64,000 nucleotides of DNA. It comes from Nocardia concava NBRC 100430. Its GTDB lineage: Bacteria; Actinomycetota; Actinomycetes; Mycobacteriales; Mycobacteriaceae. Numbering within the stretch: the stretch's first letter is position 1; each line of letters begins with the position of its first letter. The stretch covers positions 59,044 to 123,043 of the forward strand of contig NZ_BAFX01000139.1 of NCBI RefSeq assembly GCF_000308815.1. Reading direction: 5' to 3'. The translations under genes and the position numbers were made by a program. Positions 15,510 to 24,323 of the stretch are shown in pieces. Under the pieces are notes generated by a model. It ran no database searches. It was not told the DNA's origin and saw only the letters and a list, made by a program, of their open reading frames with translations.

Positions 15510-16454
15510 CTAAGGCCGGACGGCCACCGACTCCAGCTCACTGACCTGCACCGTGGGCAGCAGCCGGTCCCGCAGCACCCGATCGATCTCCCCGGCGACC
15601 GGAATGACCACGGCCGCAGCGGAAGTGGCGACGGCGTCGGCCAACAGCGTGGGCCAGTCCGGCGTGGGCTCGGTGGCGAATCCGGCGATCAGGGCCGCCA
15701 CGGCGGCGTCCCCCGCACCGGTGGGATTGCCCGCCAGCGGTTTCGGCAGGGCGGCCGTCCAGGCGCGGGACGGGGTGACCGCGACCATCCCCGCACCGCC
15801 GCGGGTCACCACCACCGCGCCGAGGCCGTCGGCGAGCAGCGGTTCGACCGCGGCCAGGATCTCCGGAATCGTGCCCGCCGGGCGGCCGGTGAGCCGTTCC
15901 AGCTCATCGGTATTGGGGGTGAGCACCACGCCCGGCACGCGGGCCGCCAATTCCAGCGCCTGACCGTCGAAATCGCAGATGGTGGGCACGCCCGCGGCGA
16001 TGGCGGTGCGCGCCAGTTCGGCCGGCAGGCCCTGGCTCACCCCGCCGGGCAGCGAACCGGCGATGACCAGGCCGCTCACGTCCGACAGCAGTCCCCCGAC
16101 CCGGACCCGCAGCTGGTCCACGGCATGCGGTTCGGTGACCCGGGGCCCGGGTTCCCACAGCGCTGTGGCGGTGCCATCGTCGGATTCGCTGACCACCACC
16201 GTGCGCCGCACCCAGGGCAGCGCGTGCACGAAGTCCACCGGCATCTCGAGTTCGGCGGCGGCCGCGAAGGAGTGGTCGGCGAATCCGGTGGCGCGGGCGT
16301 ACTTGCCGAGCTGGTTCAGCACCCGGGTGACATTGATGCCGCGCCCGCCGAGCCGTTGATCCACCGAGCGCACCCGCTGGGCCCGACCCCGCTCGAAATG
16401 CTCGACCCGGTACGTCATGTCGTAGGCGGGATTCAGGGTAACGGTGAGGATCAC
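15510..16454 (-). CDS. PfkB-family sugar-phosphate kinase, 1-phosphofructokinase-like
   Basis: A 314-residue cytoplasmic kinase of the PfkB/ribokinase superfamily, in the 1-phosphofructokinase/tagatose-6-phosphate branch. It starts VILTVTLNPAYDMTYRVEHF, typical of FruK/LacC, has GGRGINVTRVLNQLG near 40-54 and the C-terminal GNPTGAGDAAVAALIAG with the catalytic aspartate in GAGD. The GTG at 16452-16454 is chosen because FruK homologues begin at this point, although GGTGGA is nearly adjacent. There is no PTS permease next to it, so the fructose-1-phosphate assignment is by family only. Confidence 0.85.
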   Translation of the reverse strand: MILTVTLNPAYDMTYRVEHFERGRAQRVRSVDQRLGGRGINVTRVLNQLGKYARATGFADHSFAAAAELEMPVDFVHALPWVRRTVVVSESDDGTATALWEPGPRVTEPHAVDQLRVRVGGLLSDVSGLVIAGSLPGGVSQGLPAELARTAIAAGVPTICDFDGQALELAARVPGVVLTPNTDELERLTGRPAGTIPEILAAVEPLLADGLGAVVVTRGGAGMVAVTPSRAWTAALPKPLAGNPTGAGDAAVAALIAGFATEPTPDWPTLLADAVATSAAAVVIPVAGEIDRVLRDRLLPTVQVSELESVAVRP

Positions 16455-16562
16455 TCCACCATCTCGGCACGTCACGGCACCGGATGCAACCCCTGGAAGC
16501 CAATGTGGCACCGAATGTCGTCCGCGAATGTCGTTGCCATTCGGAGATATTCGAGGGGCAGT

Positions 16563-17012
16563 ATGTCGGCCGTGCATCCGCTCCCTCCGAAACACCTGCT
16601 GCTGCAGGCCTGCCGCGGCCTGCCTCCCGACGATCATCCGGTGCTGCGCTGCGCCGGGTTACTCGCGGACCTGCACGAACGACGACTCACCAGAGTGGGC
16701 GGCATCGACCGGATCGACCACGACCGGGCGCGGCTGGTGCACGATATCGACAGTTGGGTGGCGGCCGAGCTGCCCAAGGCGGCCCGCGACGCGCACCTGC
16801 ACACCGAGACCGTCGGGACCGTGGTGGATCGGCTGGCCCAGTTCTCCGCCCTGGCCTATCTGACCCTGGCCATGTCGCCCGACGACGCCATGCAGGATGC
16901 CGCCCAGCGGCTCACCGAATTGGCCATCGCCTACGAGGATCTGGCGGGTGAGCTGGCCGCGGGGCGGCGCAGACTGCCCAATCTGACGGGCACCCACGAC
17001 TACGAATCCTGA
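16563..17012 (+). CDS. DUF4254 family protein
   Basis: A 149-residue, mainly helical soluble protein. The pattern ADLHERRLTRVGGIDRIDHDRARLVHDIDSWV followed by HTETVGTVVDRLAQFSALAY and a C-terminal LAIAYEDLAGELAAGRRRLP matches what I know of DUF4254 proteins, which are of unknown function and often near glycosyltransferases. The ATG at 16563 has GAGGGG upstream. It diverges from the PfkB kinase with a 108-base gap. No signal or membrane segment. Confidence 0.65.
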   Translation: MSAVHPLPPKHLLLQACRGLPPDDHPVLRCAGLLADLHERRLTRVGGIDRIDHDRARLVHDIDSWVAAELPKAARDAHLHTETVGTVVDRLAQFSALAYLTLAMSPDDAMQDAAQRLTELAIAYEDLAGELAAGRRRLPNLTGTHDYES

Positions 17013-17288
17013 CCGCCCGGCCCGGAATTGACCGCGGCCGGCGGTGCCCGGCGAGGGGGCGGGGCACCACCGGCCACACTGGTGGACCATGCGCAATCCA
17101 CCGTCGATTGCGACCGGACGGCACGATCACCCGGGGGATCCGCGTGGGAGATGCGGTGGCAGTTCCCGAGCTCTCGTCACCTGACAACCGTCCGATCGGC
17201 CATCGACCTTTGAATCATGGGGCGAAAAGCTCGGAGCGTCCCTTATTCCAGCTGTGAATCCGCTGTGAGAGCGATCGACTTCGGGGAT
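17013..17288. other. Intergenic stretch, nothing supported
   Basis: A 276-base gap between the convergent DUF4254 and ligB genes. I find no coding frame with third-position G/C bias, no strong terminator and no recognisable RNA. Confidence 0.5.
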
Positions 17289-18806
17289 CTATTTCGTGCC
17301 GGGTAGTAGGGCGCGGATGGTGTCGATGGTGTCGGCGTCGGCGGGTTCCTTGTCGGGGCGGTAGCGGACCACGCGGGCGAAGCGGAGGGCTACGCCGCCG
17401 GAATAGCGGGGGCTGGTCTGGACGCCGTCGAGGGCGATCTCGACTACCAGTTCGGGGAAGAGGTAGACGGTGTTGGCGTCGCGTTCGCGTTCGTGACGCG
17501 GGAATTCGGCGGTCTGCCACTGCAATAGGGCGTCGGTGAGGCCCTTGAAGGTTTTGCCGACCATGATCGGGTCGCCGCCCTCCGGGTCGCGGGCGCCGAG
17601 GTGGAGGTTGGACAGGTAGCCGGTGCGGCGGCCGTAGCCCCATTCCGCGCCCAGGACGATGAGGTCGAGGGTGTGGGTGGGTTTGATCTTCTGCCAGGCG
17701 CGGCCGCGGCGGCCCGCGGCGTAGGGGGCGTCGAGGGATTTGATCATGATGCCCTCGTGGCCCGCGGCCAGAGCGCCGTCGAAGTATTCGGCGGCCGCCT
17801 CGGGGTCGGGGGTGATGAGGGCGGGAATGCTCAGGCCACCGGCCACTTCGGTGAGGGCCGCGCGGCGCTCGCGCAGGGGTGCGTCGAGCAGGTCGACGCC
17901 GTCGCGGTGCAGGCAGTCGAAGAAGTACGGGTGCAACAGCAGTTCCTGGGCGCCGGCCGCACCGAAACGGCTCATGGTCTCCTGGAATGGGCGGGGACGT
18001 CCGGAGTCGTTCAGCGCCAGGGTTTCTCCGTCGAGGACCACGCTGGTGCAGTCCAATTTCCGCACCAGATCCACCAATTCGGGCACGCTCGAGGTGATTT
18101 CGCGCAGCGTCCGGGTGAAGACCCACACCCGATCACCGTCCCGGTGCACCTGGATGCGCGCACCGTCCATCTTGTGCTCGACGCTGACCTCGCCACCGAA
18201 TTCGGCCATGGCCTCGTCGAGCGTCGCGCCGGGCGAGGCCAGCATGGGCTGGATCGGCCGCCCGACCTCGAGCCGGAAGGCCTCCAGCGCCGCCACCCCG
18301 CCGGTCCGCGCCGCGACGGCCGTGACCGGCAGTCGCCCGGACAGCATGTGCGCCCGCCGCACCGCCGCGATCGGCACCGCGAAGGCGACCGCCACCGCCT
18401 CGGCGACGATCGCGGTCAGCGCGCCCTGCCGCATCTCCCCGGTCAGCAGCCGCAACAGGAAGTCGTGTTCGTCCTTCGTCGCGGCGCCGAACAGGGTCGC
18501 CAGCAATTCCTGCCGCCGCGCGGCCGACCCGCTGCCCGCGACCTCGCCGAGCTGATCGAAGGATTTGTCCACATCGTCCACGGACAGGGTCGGCGTGGCC
18601 GCTGACTCGACCGCGAGCGCGGTCAGCGTCCGCCAGCCGGTCCCGATCCGGCCCTGCAGAAGGTCACCGGACAACCACGCGACGACCTGCGCCAATTCCT
18701 CCGGCGCGGCCCGCTTCAGGAGCTCGGCGAAAATATTGATCTTGTTCTTCCGGGACGATGTCGCCCGGACACCCTGCGACGCCTCAACCACTTCGGACAA
18801 GAGCAC
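17289..18806 (-). CDS. ligB: ATP-dependent DNA ligase, LigB type
   Basis: A 505-residue ligase sealing nicks with ATP, close in length and sequence pattern to M. tuberculosis LigB (507 aa). The N-terminal helical domain opens MLLSEVVEASQGVRATSSR. The adenylation motif KMDG (nucleophile Lys212) sits in EVSVEHKMDGARIQVHRDGD, followed by motif III (YFFDCLHRDG), motif IV (AGHEGIMIKS) and motif V (WQKIKPTHTLDLIVLGAEW), then an OB-fold ending in VVRYRPDKEPADADTID. The GTG at 18804-18806 matches the family N-terminus; its ribosome site is weak. It diverges from ramB with a 105-base gap. LigB is normally non-essential and accessory to LigA. Confidence 0.93.
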   Translation of the reverse strand: MLLSEVVEASQGVRATSSRKNKINIFAELLKRAAPEELAQVVAWLSGDLLQGRIGTGWRTLTALAVESAATPTLSVDDVDKSFDQLGEVAGSGSAARRQELLATLFGAATKDEHDFLLRLLTGEMRQGALTAIVAEAVAVAFAVPIAAVRRAHMLSGRLPVTAVAARTGGVAALEAFRLEVGRPIQPMLASPGATLDEAMAEFGGEVSVEHKMDGARIQVHRDGDRVWVFTRTLREITSSVPELVDLVRKLDCTSVVLDGETLALNDSGRPRPFQETMSRFGAAGAQELLLHPYFFDCLHRDGVDLLDAPLRERRAALTEVAGGLSIPALITPDPEAAAEYFDGALAAGHEGIMIKSLDAPYAAGRRGRAWQKIKPTHTLDLIVLGAEWGYGRRTGYLSNLHLGARDPEGGDPIMVGKTFKGLTDALLQWQTAEFPRHERERDANTVYLFPELVVEIALDGVQTSPRYSGGVALRFARVVRYRPDKEPADADTIDTIRALLPGTK

Positions 18807-18860
18807 TTCAGAACGGTAACCCCGCCCACCGACAGGATGTGACCCAAAGCTCAGCAGCGA

Positions 18861-18891
18861 TGCTAATTCCGGCGTTGGCAAGCATGCTAAT
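18861..18891 (+). promoter_or_regulatory. Repeated TGCTAAT upstream of ramB
   Basis: TGCTAAT occurs at 18861-18867 and 18885-18891, 24 bp apart, just before ramB. The same heptamer lies in the aceA upstream region (about 2452). It may be an operator of RamB, or the second copy may form an extended -10 element; there is no clear Shine-Dalgarno before the ramB ATG. Confidence 0.4.
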
Positions 18892-18911
18892 ACGGCAATA
18901 AACTCGGTCGC

Positions 18912-20321
18912 ATGGCCAAGACTTTCGTCGGCGCGCGGCTCCGCCAGCTGCGAACCGAACGCGGGCTGAGCCAGGTCTCCCTGGCCAAGAAGCTCGAGAT
19001 CTCCGCGAGCTATCTGAATCAGATCGAACACGACGTGCGCCCGCTCACCGTACCGGTCCTGCTGCGCATCAGTGAAGTCTTCGGCGTCGACGCCGGCTTC
19101 TTCTCCTCCCAGGACGACACCCGGCTCATCGCCGAACTCCAGGAGGTCGTGATGGACCAGGAGCTCGGGGTGGAGGCCGACGCCCAGGAGATCGCCGAAA
19201 TGGTCTCCGCGCATCCGGGTCTGGCGCGCGCCATGGTGAACATGCACCGCCGCTACCGGAATACGACCGCGCAACTGGCCGCCGCCACCGAGGACCGTTT
19301 CGCCGACGGCAGCGGTTCGGCGGCCATCTCCAAACCGCACGAGGAAGTGCGCGACTACTTCTATCAGCGGCAGAACTACATTCACGAATTGGATACCGCC
19401 GCCGAGGAACTCACCCACCGCATGCGATTCCACGGCGGTGACCTGAAACGCGAGATCCCGCGCCGCCTGGCCGACGCGCACGGCGTGCAGATCGTGGAGC
19501 GCATCGACCTGGGCGACGGCGTGCTGCACCGTTTCGATCCCGAACAGCGCCGCCTGGAAATCGCCCCGCATCTCTCCGGCGGTCAGCGGGTATTCAAGCT
19601 GGCGGCCGAGCTCGCCTATCTGGAATGCGGCGATCTGATCGAAAAGCTGGTGGCCGAGGGCAATTTCACCGGTCACGAATCGATCGTCCTGGCGAAACTG
19701 GGCCTGGCCAACTATTTCGCGGCCGCCACCGTGTTGCCGTACGCCCATTTCCACGAGGTGGCCGAGGATTTCCGCTACGACATCGAGCGGCTGTCGGCGT
19801 TCTTCACCCAGAGTTACGAGACCATCTGCCACCGGCTCTCGACGCTGCAGCGCCCGAAACTGCGCGGCGTCCCGTTCTCCTTCGTGCGCGTGGACCGCGC
19901 GGGCAATATGTCGAAACGCCAGTCCGCCACCGGTTTCCACTTCTCCTCCAGCGGCGGCACCTGCCCGCTGTGGAATGTCTACGAGACCTTCGCCTATCCG
20001 GCGAAGATCATGACCCAGATCGCCCAGATGCCCGACGGCCGCAAATACCTGTGGGTGGCCCGCACCGTCGAACGCCGCGCCACCCGCTACGGCGAGCCCA
20101 GCAAGACCTTCGCCATCGGCCTGGGCTGCGAACTGCGCCACGCGGGCCGCACGGTCTACGCCGACGGCCTGGACCTGAACGAGCCCAAGGCGACTCCGAT
20201 CGGCGCGGGCTGCCGCGTCTGCGAGCGCTCGAACTGCCCGCAGCGTGCCTTCCCCCCGCTGGGCAAATCCCTCGATATCAGCGAGCACCGAAGTTCCATC
20301 TCGCCGTATGTGATTCAGTGA
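18912..20321 (+). CDS. ramB: RamB-family regulator of acetate/glyoxylate metabolism
   Basis: A 469-residue transcription regulator (M. tuberculosis RamB is 474 aa). Residues 4-60 form an XRE helix-turn-helix (RQLRTERGLSQVSLAKKLEI, SASYLNQIEHDVRPLTV). A central IrrE/ImmA-like domain follows (VLHRFDPEQRRLEIAPHL, FKLAAELAYLECGDL), then the C-terminal short-chain fatty-acyl regulator domain with the cysteine cluster GCRVCERSNCPQRAFPP. RamB represses and activates acetate-metabolism genes such as icl according to carbon source. In M. tuberculosis ramB is divergent from and near icl1; here aceA is 16.6 kb away in the same relative orientation. Confidence 0.93.
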   Translation: MAKTFVGARLRQLRTERGLSQVSLAKKLEISASYLNQIEHDVRPLTVPVLLRISEVFGVDAGFFSSQDDTRLIAELQEVVMDQELGVEADAQEIAEMVSAHPGLARAMVNMHRRYRNTTAQLAAATEDRFADGSGSAAISKPHEEVRDYFYQRQNYIHELDTAAEELTHRMRFHGGDLKREIPRRLADAHGVQIVERIDLGDGVLHRFDPEQRRLEIAPHLSGGQRVFKLAAELAYLECGDLIEKLVAEGNFTGHESIVLAKLGLANYFAAATVLPYAHFHEVAEDFRYDIERLSAFFTQSYETICHRLSTLQRPKLRGVPFSFVRVDRAGNMSKRQSATGFHFSSSGGTCPLWNVYETFAYPAKIMTQIAQMPDGRKYLWVARTVERRATRYGEPSKTFAIGLGCELRHAGRTVYADGLDLNEPKATPIGAGCRVCERSNCPQRAFPPLGKSLDISEHRSSISPYVIQ

Positions 20322-20331
20322 TTCACCGCGG

Positions 20332-21873
20332 TCAGAACGGGGCGTCCTGCCACCACTGATCGCGGACCTCCTCGAAGGTGTGCCCGGGCCAGGAGATCTC
20401 GACCAGCGACTCCCGCATCCCCGGCGTGGTCCAGCCGTAGGTCGCCAGCGTGAACGGGGCGGCCGGATCCTTCGGCCGCTGTAGCACCATCGAGCCGAAG
20501 TTGTTCGCGATGTCCCGCTCGCCGTCGACCCGCACCGTGTGCGCGTCGAGGTAGCTGTCCACGTCCTGGCTGCGGTCGTATCGCGTGTACCAGATGGTGA
20601 CGCCGTCCGGCTGGGTGCAGATGATCTGCCCGGTGGGTATCGGATCGCCGGCCATCGCCACCACCGTGCCGACCGCCGAGCAGCGGGCGCCGCGCCAGCC
20701 GGTCCCGGCCGGGTCGGCGGGTATGAGGCGCGGGTACTCGACGGCGAGCGAGTGGCGGTAGCCCCAGGGCATGGCGCGCGGCCCGGCCGGGCGCAGGAAC
20801 TTCCAATAGACCCCGGCCGCACCGATTCCGGCGACGGCCACCAATGCCAGCGCCAGCAGTAACACCGATGCCGTCCGCCAGCGCGAAGACACCTGCGCCG
20901 GAACAGGATTCGCGGGCGGAGTGAGGGCAGGATTCCAGAGCGTCGGCGGCGGGGGCGGCGCGACCGGGGGCTGCGGAATGCGAACGACGGTGGCCGCCGG
21001 GACGTTCGGTGATTCACCCGTGAAGGCGTGGTGCTCGCCCGTGAGGGCGAGGTGCGCGGCAGCGGCGAGTTCGGAACAGGTGCCGAACCGGTCCTCCGGC
21101 CGCTTGGCCATGGCCCGGGCGATCACCGTGTCGATCGCCGGTCCCAGCCGCGGAACCGCGGCGCTCGCCGACGGCACGGCCTGCGTCAGATGCGCCGCCA
21201 CCATGGCTCCCGGATTGGTCGCCGCGAACGGCGCGTGCCCGGTGAGCAGCGCGTACAGCGTGCAGCCGAGCGCGTACTGATCGGCGCGATGATCCACCGG
21301 CCGATCCGAAAGCTGTTCCGGCGCGGCATAGGCCAGCGTGGCCAGCAGTTCCCCGGTCCGGGTCAGCTGCTGCTGATCGTCACGGAGCCGGGCGATGCCG
21401 AAGTCGCCGAGCAGGACTCGGTCGCCGTCGCGACCGCGGGTCAGCAGGATATTGGCGGGCTTCACATCCCGGTGCAGGACGCCGCGCCCGTGCGCGTAAT
21501 CGAGTGCGTCCGCGGTCTGTTCGATGATCCGCACCGCCCGCCGCGGGTCCAGCGGCTCACCCGCGAAACCCGACGCGTCGGGGCCGTCGACATACTGCAT
21601 GGAAATCCACAGCTGCCCCGCCTCGACCCCGCGATCCAGCACGGCGACGATATTCGGATGGTCCAGGCGGGCGGCCACATCGGCCTCGCGTTCGAAACGC
21701 CGGCGCACCTCGTCATCGGCGTAGAGGTCGCGGTTCAGCAGTTTCAGCGCGACCGATCGGGGCAGGCGCGGGTGCCCCGCCAGATAGACGGTGCCCATTC
21801 CGCCGCGGCCGAGCAGCCGTTCGATCCGATACCCCGCGAACACCGTCCCCGAAACGAGCCCCGCCCCATCCAC
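20332..21873 (-). CDS. PknB-type transmembrane Ser/Thr protein kinase
   Basis: A 513-residue receptor-like kinase. The N-terminal Hanks domain (about 1-260) has the glycine loop LLGRGGMGTVYLA, the ATP lysine in VALKLLNRD, the catalytic loop VLHRDVKPANILL, DFGIARL and YAAPEQLS. A proline-rich juxtamembrane linker with APPPPPTLW precedes a transmembrane helix at about 325-347. The extracellular C-terminal domain of about 160 residues is not PASTA; it has two cysteines (ARCSAVG and IICTQP) and many aromatics, suggesting a small ligand-binding fold. The GTG at 21871-21873 is preferred for its GAGAGG ribosome site; a TTG at 21898 is the longest option. The ligand is unknown. Confidence 0.88.
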   Translation of the reverse strand: MDGAGLVSGTVFAGYRIERLLGRGGMGTVYLAGHPRLPRSVALKLLNRDLYADDEVRRRFEREADVAARLDHPNIVAVLDRGVEAGQLWISMQYVDGPDASGFAGEPLDPRRAVRIIEQTADALDYAHGRGVLHRDVKPANILLTRGRDGDRVLLGDFGIARLRDDQQQLTRTGELLATLAYAAPEQLSDRPVDHRADQYALGCTLYALLTGHAPFAATNPGAMVAAHLTQAVPSASAAVPRLGPAIDTVIARAMAKRPEDRFGTCSELAAAAHLALTGEHHAFTGESPNVPAATVVRIPQPPVAPPPPPTLWNPALTPPANPVPAQVSSRWRTASVLLLALALVAVAGIGAAGVYWKFLRPAGPRAMPWGYRHSLAVEYPRLIPADPAGTGWRGARCSAVGTVVAMAGDPIPTGQIICTQPDGVTIWYTRYDRSQDVDSYLDAHTVRVDGERDIANNFGSMVLQRPKDPAAPFTLATYGWTTPGMRESLVEISWPGHTFEEVRDQWWQDAPF

Positions 21874-22020
21874 AGTCGAACCTCTCACACCTACCGACAA
21901 TTCGGATTCACCCTACGGAGCGCAGCGTCGCCGCGCCGCATCCGGCCGCGCATCGGGTGACGGATTCGGTGGCCTATTCGATGGGCAAACGGCGGCGTAA
22001 TCCCGGACGAACATGATCAT

Positions 22021-22644
22021 GTGAAAATCAGAAAGCTGGTCGCCACGGCCGGACTCACCATTGCCGCCATGACGATCACGGGGGGCGTTTCCCACGCCGC
22101 GCCGGAGCCCACCGCGCCCGACGCGCTCTCGATCACCCAGCTGTCCGGGGACGAGAGCGGAATCCATTACGACACGGTCCGTTCCGACGCGAACAAGACC
22201 GTCACCACCACACTGTCCGGCGGCACCTTCGCGCTCACCGACGCGGGTGTGCAGGTGCTGGACGCGAGCGGTGCGGTCACCTCCACCGTGCCGCTGACCA
22301 TCACCGACGGCGTGAACATGATCGCGCTGAACCCGTCGATCCTGGACGGCGGCGCCAAGCTGGTGGCCCAGCCGGTCTTCGAGCCGGTGTACTTCTCCTG
22401 CTCGCCCAGCTCGCCGCGGTCGCGGAGCATCCAGACCGGCCTGGGTCTGGTCGGCGCCCTCGGCGCGCTGGCCGGCGGCATCCTCGGCTTCGGCATCGCG
22501 ATCGCGACCATGGGCCTGGGCCTCATCGTGGTCCCGTTCACCGCGATCATCGGCGCGGTGATCGGCGGCGCCATCGGTGCGGCGGCGGGTGCGGCCGTGC
22601 CGAATTCGGATGCGCAGGACGCCTGGGAGTGCACCGGTCCTTAA
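22021..22644 (+). CDS. Secreted glycine-zipper protein, unknown
   Basis: A 207-residue exported protein with a clear Sec signal peptide (MKIRKLVATAGLTIAAMTITGGVSHAA, cleavage after SHAA at about 27). The middle, about 28-125, is polar and beta-rich (TVTTTLSGGTFALTDAG, DGVNMIALNPSI). The C-terminal 80 residues are a glycine/alanine zipper (GLGLVGALGALAGGILGFGI, IIGAVIGGAIGAAAGAA) able to insert in membranes, closed by a Cys-containing WECTGP; a second Cys lies in YFSCSPSS. The start is the GTG at 22021. Proteins of this layout are common in Nocardia, but I know of no function. A strong terminator follows; the adjacent kinase is divergent. Confidence 0.75.
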   Translation: MKIRKLVATAGLTIAAMTITGGVSHAAPEPTAPDALSITQLSGDESGIHYDTVRSDANKTVTTTLSGGTFALTDAGVQVLDASGAVTSTVPLTITDGVNMIALNPSILDGGAKLVAQPVFEPVYFSCSPSSPRSRSIQTGLGLVGALGALAGGILGFGIAIATMGLGLIVVPFTAIIGAVIGGAIGAAAGAAVPNSDAQDAWECTGP

Positions 22645-22657
22645 CCGATCTCACCTC

Positions 22658-22707
22658 GCGGCTCGGGCCGGTGTCAGCCTCCGCTGGCACCGGCCCGAGC
22701 CGCTTTT
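22658..22707 (+). terminator. Rho-independent terminator
   Basis: A near-perfect 21-bp stem (GCGGCTCGGGCCGGTG arm at 22658 onward, complementary arm ending at 22703) with a short loop, followed by TTTT. Confidence 0.85.
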
Positions 22708-22854
22708 CATGCCCTGATCTGCGACGATCCGAGAACCCGCCGGTCGTATCCCGTTGCCGTGAGCGAAAATTCACACCCCGGAAACCTGAGAAATCGGGCA
22801 TTCATCGAGAGACATTCCCGCGCAACACTTCCCGTTTACCGTTCCGTCTCACGA

Positions 22855-22869
22855 ATACAACCGTTGTAT
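22855..22869 (+). promoter_or_regulatory. Perfect palindrome upstream of urtA
   Basis: ATACAACCGTTGTAT (seven-base arms, one-base centre) lies 68 bases before urtA and continues into GTTGTATAC. GntR regulators of the FCD class commonly bind such short GT/AC dyads, and a GntR-FCD gene ends the urt cluster, so this is a candidate operator. A TTCAC-N6-GAAAC at 22770-22785 resembles one half of a GlnR box, but a full box is not present. Confidence 0.5.
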
Positions 22870-22936
22870 ACGCGGCGGTATTCGCAAGCGGCGCATGTGG
22901 CGTCGCCGAACATCGTGAAGTGAAGGATCCGCCCCC

Positions 22937-24211
22937 ATGCACGACTCTTCCCGCCGGGACAGGGCTTCCCGCCTGATGAAGGCGATCACCATCCCCACCG
23001 CACTGGCGCTGTCCGCCGTCATGGTCGCCGGTTGTGGTTCGCGTGACAGCGATTCCGCGTCCGGTTCCAATGCCAAGTCCTGCGTGGACACCTCCAAGGA
23101 CACCATCAAGATCGGCTCGCTACATTCGCTGACCGGCACCATGGCCATCAGCGAGGTCACCGTGGCCAATGCCACCAAGCTGGCGGTCGACCAGATCAAT
23201 GCCGCCGGCGGCGTCATGGGCAAGAAGCTCGAGATCGTGCTCGAGGACGGCGCCTCCGACCCGAAGACCTTCGCGGAGAAGGCCGAGAAGCTGATCAGCT
23301 CGGACTGCGTGGCCGCGGTCTTCGGCGGCTGGACCTCGGCATCGCGCAAGGCCATGAAGCCCAAGTTCGAATCGCTGAACTCGCTGCTGTACTACCCCGT
23401 CCAGTACGAGGGCCTGGAAGATTCCAAGAACATCTTCTACACCGGCGCGACCACCAACCAGCAGATCATCCCGGCGCTGGACTACCTGAAGCAGAAGGGC
23501 ATCACCTCCCTCTACCTGGTGGGCTCGGACTACGTCTTCCCGCAGACCGCCAACCGTGAGATCAAGGCCTACGCCAAGGCCAACGGCATCGAGATCAAGG
23601 GCGAGGACTACGCGCCGCTGGGCTCGACGGACTTCTCCACGATCGTCAACAAGGTGCGCAGCTCCAAGGCGGGCGCGGTCTTCAACACCCTCAACGGCGA
23701 CTCCAATGTGGCCTTCTTCCGCGAGTACGCCAACGCGGGCCTGAAAGCCGCTGACATGCCGGTGGTCTCGGTGTCCATCGCCGAGGAAGAGGTCGGCGGC
23801 GTCGGCGTGCAGAACGTCGCGGGCCAGCTGACCGCCTGGAACTACTACCAGACCGTCGACACCCCGCAGAACAAGGCGTTCGTCTCCGCCTACAAGGCCG
23901 CCTACGGCGCGGGCAAGCCCACCTCCGACCCGATGGAGGCCGCCTACACCTCGGTCTTCCTGTGGAAGAACACCGTCGAGAAGGCGAAGTCGTTCGCGGT
24001 GGCCGACATTCAGAAGTCCGCCGACGGCGTCAGCTTCGACGCGCCGGAGGGCACCGTCACCATCGACGGCTCCAACCACCACATCACCAAGACGGCGCGC
24101 ATCGGTGAGATCCACCCCGACGGCCTGATCTACACCGTGTGGGACTCCGGCAAGGCGGTCGCTCCGGACCCGTACCTGAAGAACTACGACTGGGCCAAGG
24201 GCCTCAAGTAA
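22937..24211 (+). CDS. urtA: Urea ABC transporter, substrate-binding lipoprotein
   Basis: A 424-residue periplasmic-type binding protein, lipid-anchored at Cys33 (lipobox VAGC). The mature sequence has the UrtA hallmarks IGSLHSLTGTMAISE (about 58-72), VAAVFGGWTSASRKAM, LLYYPVQYEGLEDSKNIFYTG and the C-terminal HHITKTARIGEI. It captures urea (or short amides) at high affinity for import and later urease breakdown. First gene of urtABCDE; GAAGGA precedes the ATG at 22937. A hairpin after the gene may let urtA transcripts exceed those of the membrane components. Confidence 0.95.
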   Translation: MHDSSRRDRASRLMKAITIPTALALSAVMVAGCGSRDSDSASGSNAKSCVDTSKDTIKIGSLHSLTGTMAISEVTVANATKLAVDQINAAGGVMGKKLEIVLEDGASDPKTFAEKAEKLISSDCVAAVFGGWTSASRKAMKPKFESLNSLLYYPVQYEGLEDSKNIFYTGATTNQQIIPALDYLKQKGITSLYLVGSDYVFPQTANREIKAYAKANGIEIKGEDYAPLGSTDFSTIVNKVRSSKAGAVFNTLNGDSNVAFFREYANAGLKAADMPVVSVSIAEEEVGGVGVQNVAGQLTAWNYYQTVDTPQNKAFVSAYKAAYGAGKPTSDPMEAAYTSVFLWKNTVEKAKSFAVADIQKSADGVSFDAPEGTVTIDGSNHHITKTARIGEIHPDGLIYTVWDSGKAVAPDPYLKNYDWAKGLK

Positions 24212-24235
24212 CCTCGGCGGCCGCCGATGAGGGGC

Positions 24236-24282
24236 GGCTGGTGCGGTACCGCGCGATCTCTCACGACGCGGCCGCACCAGCC
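24236..24282 (+). other. Hairpin between urtA and urtB
   Basis: GGCTGGTGCGG (24236-24246) pairs perfectly with CCGCACCAGCC (24272-24282), with further G/C pairing inside the loop. There is no U-run. Such intergenic stem-loops after a binding-protein gene often act as processing or partial-termination sites. Confidence 0.55.
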
Positions 24283-24323
24283 GTACGGCGTTCTCCACCA
24301 ATAGAACTCAAGAGGTACAGAAC

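Noticed and set aside
18807..21017. N-terminal extension of the ligB frame to 1242 codons
   Set aside because: The extension runs antisense through ramB and the kinase region; LigB homologues start at the GTG at 18806.
22770..22785. GlnR box before urtA
   Set aside because: Only one TTCAC-N6-GAAAC half is recognisable; the second half is absent, so not called as a site.
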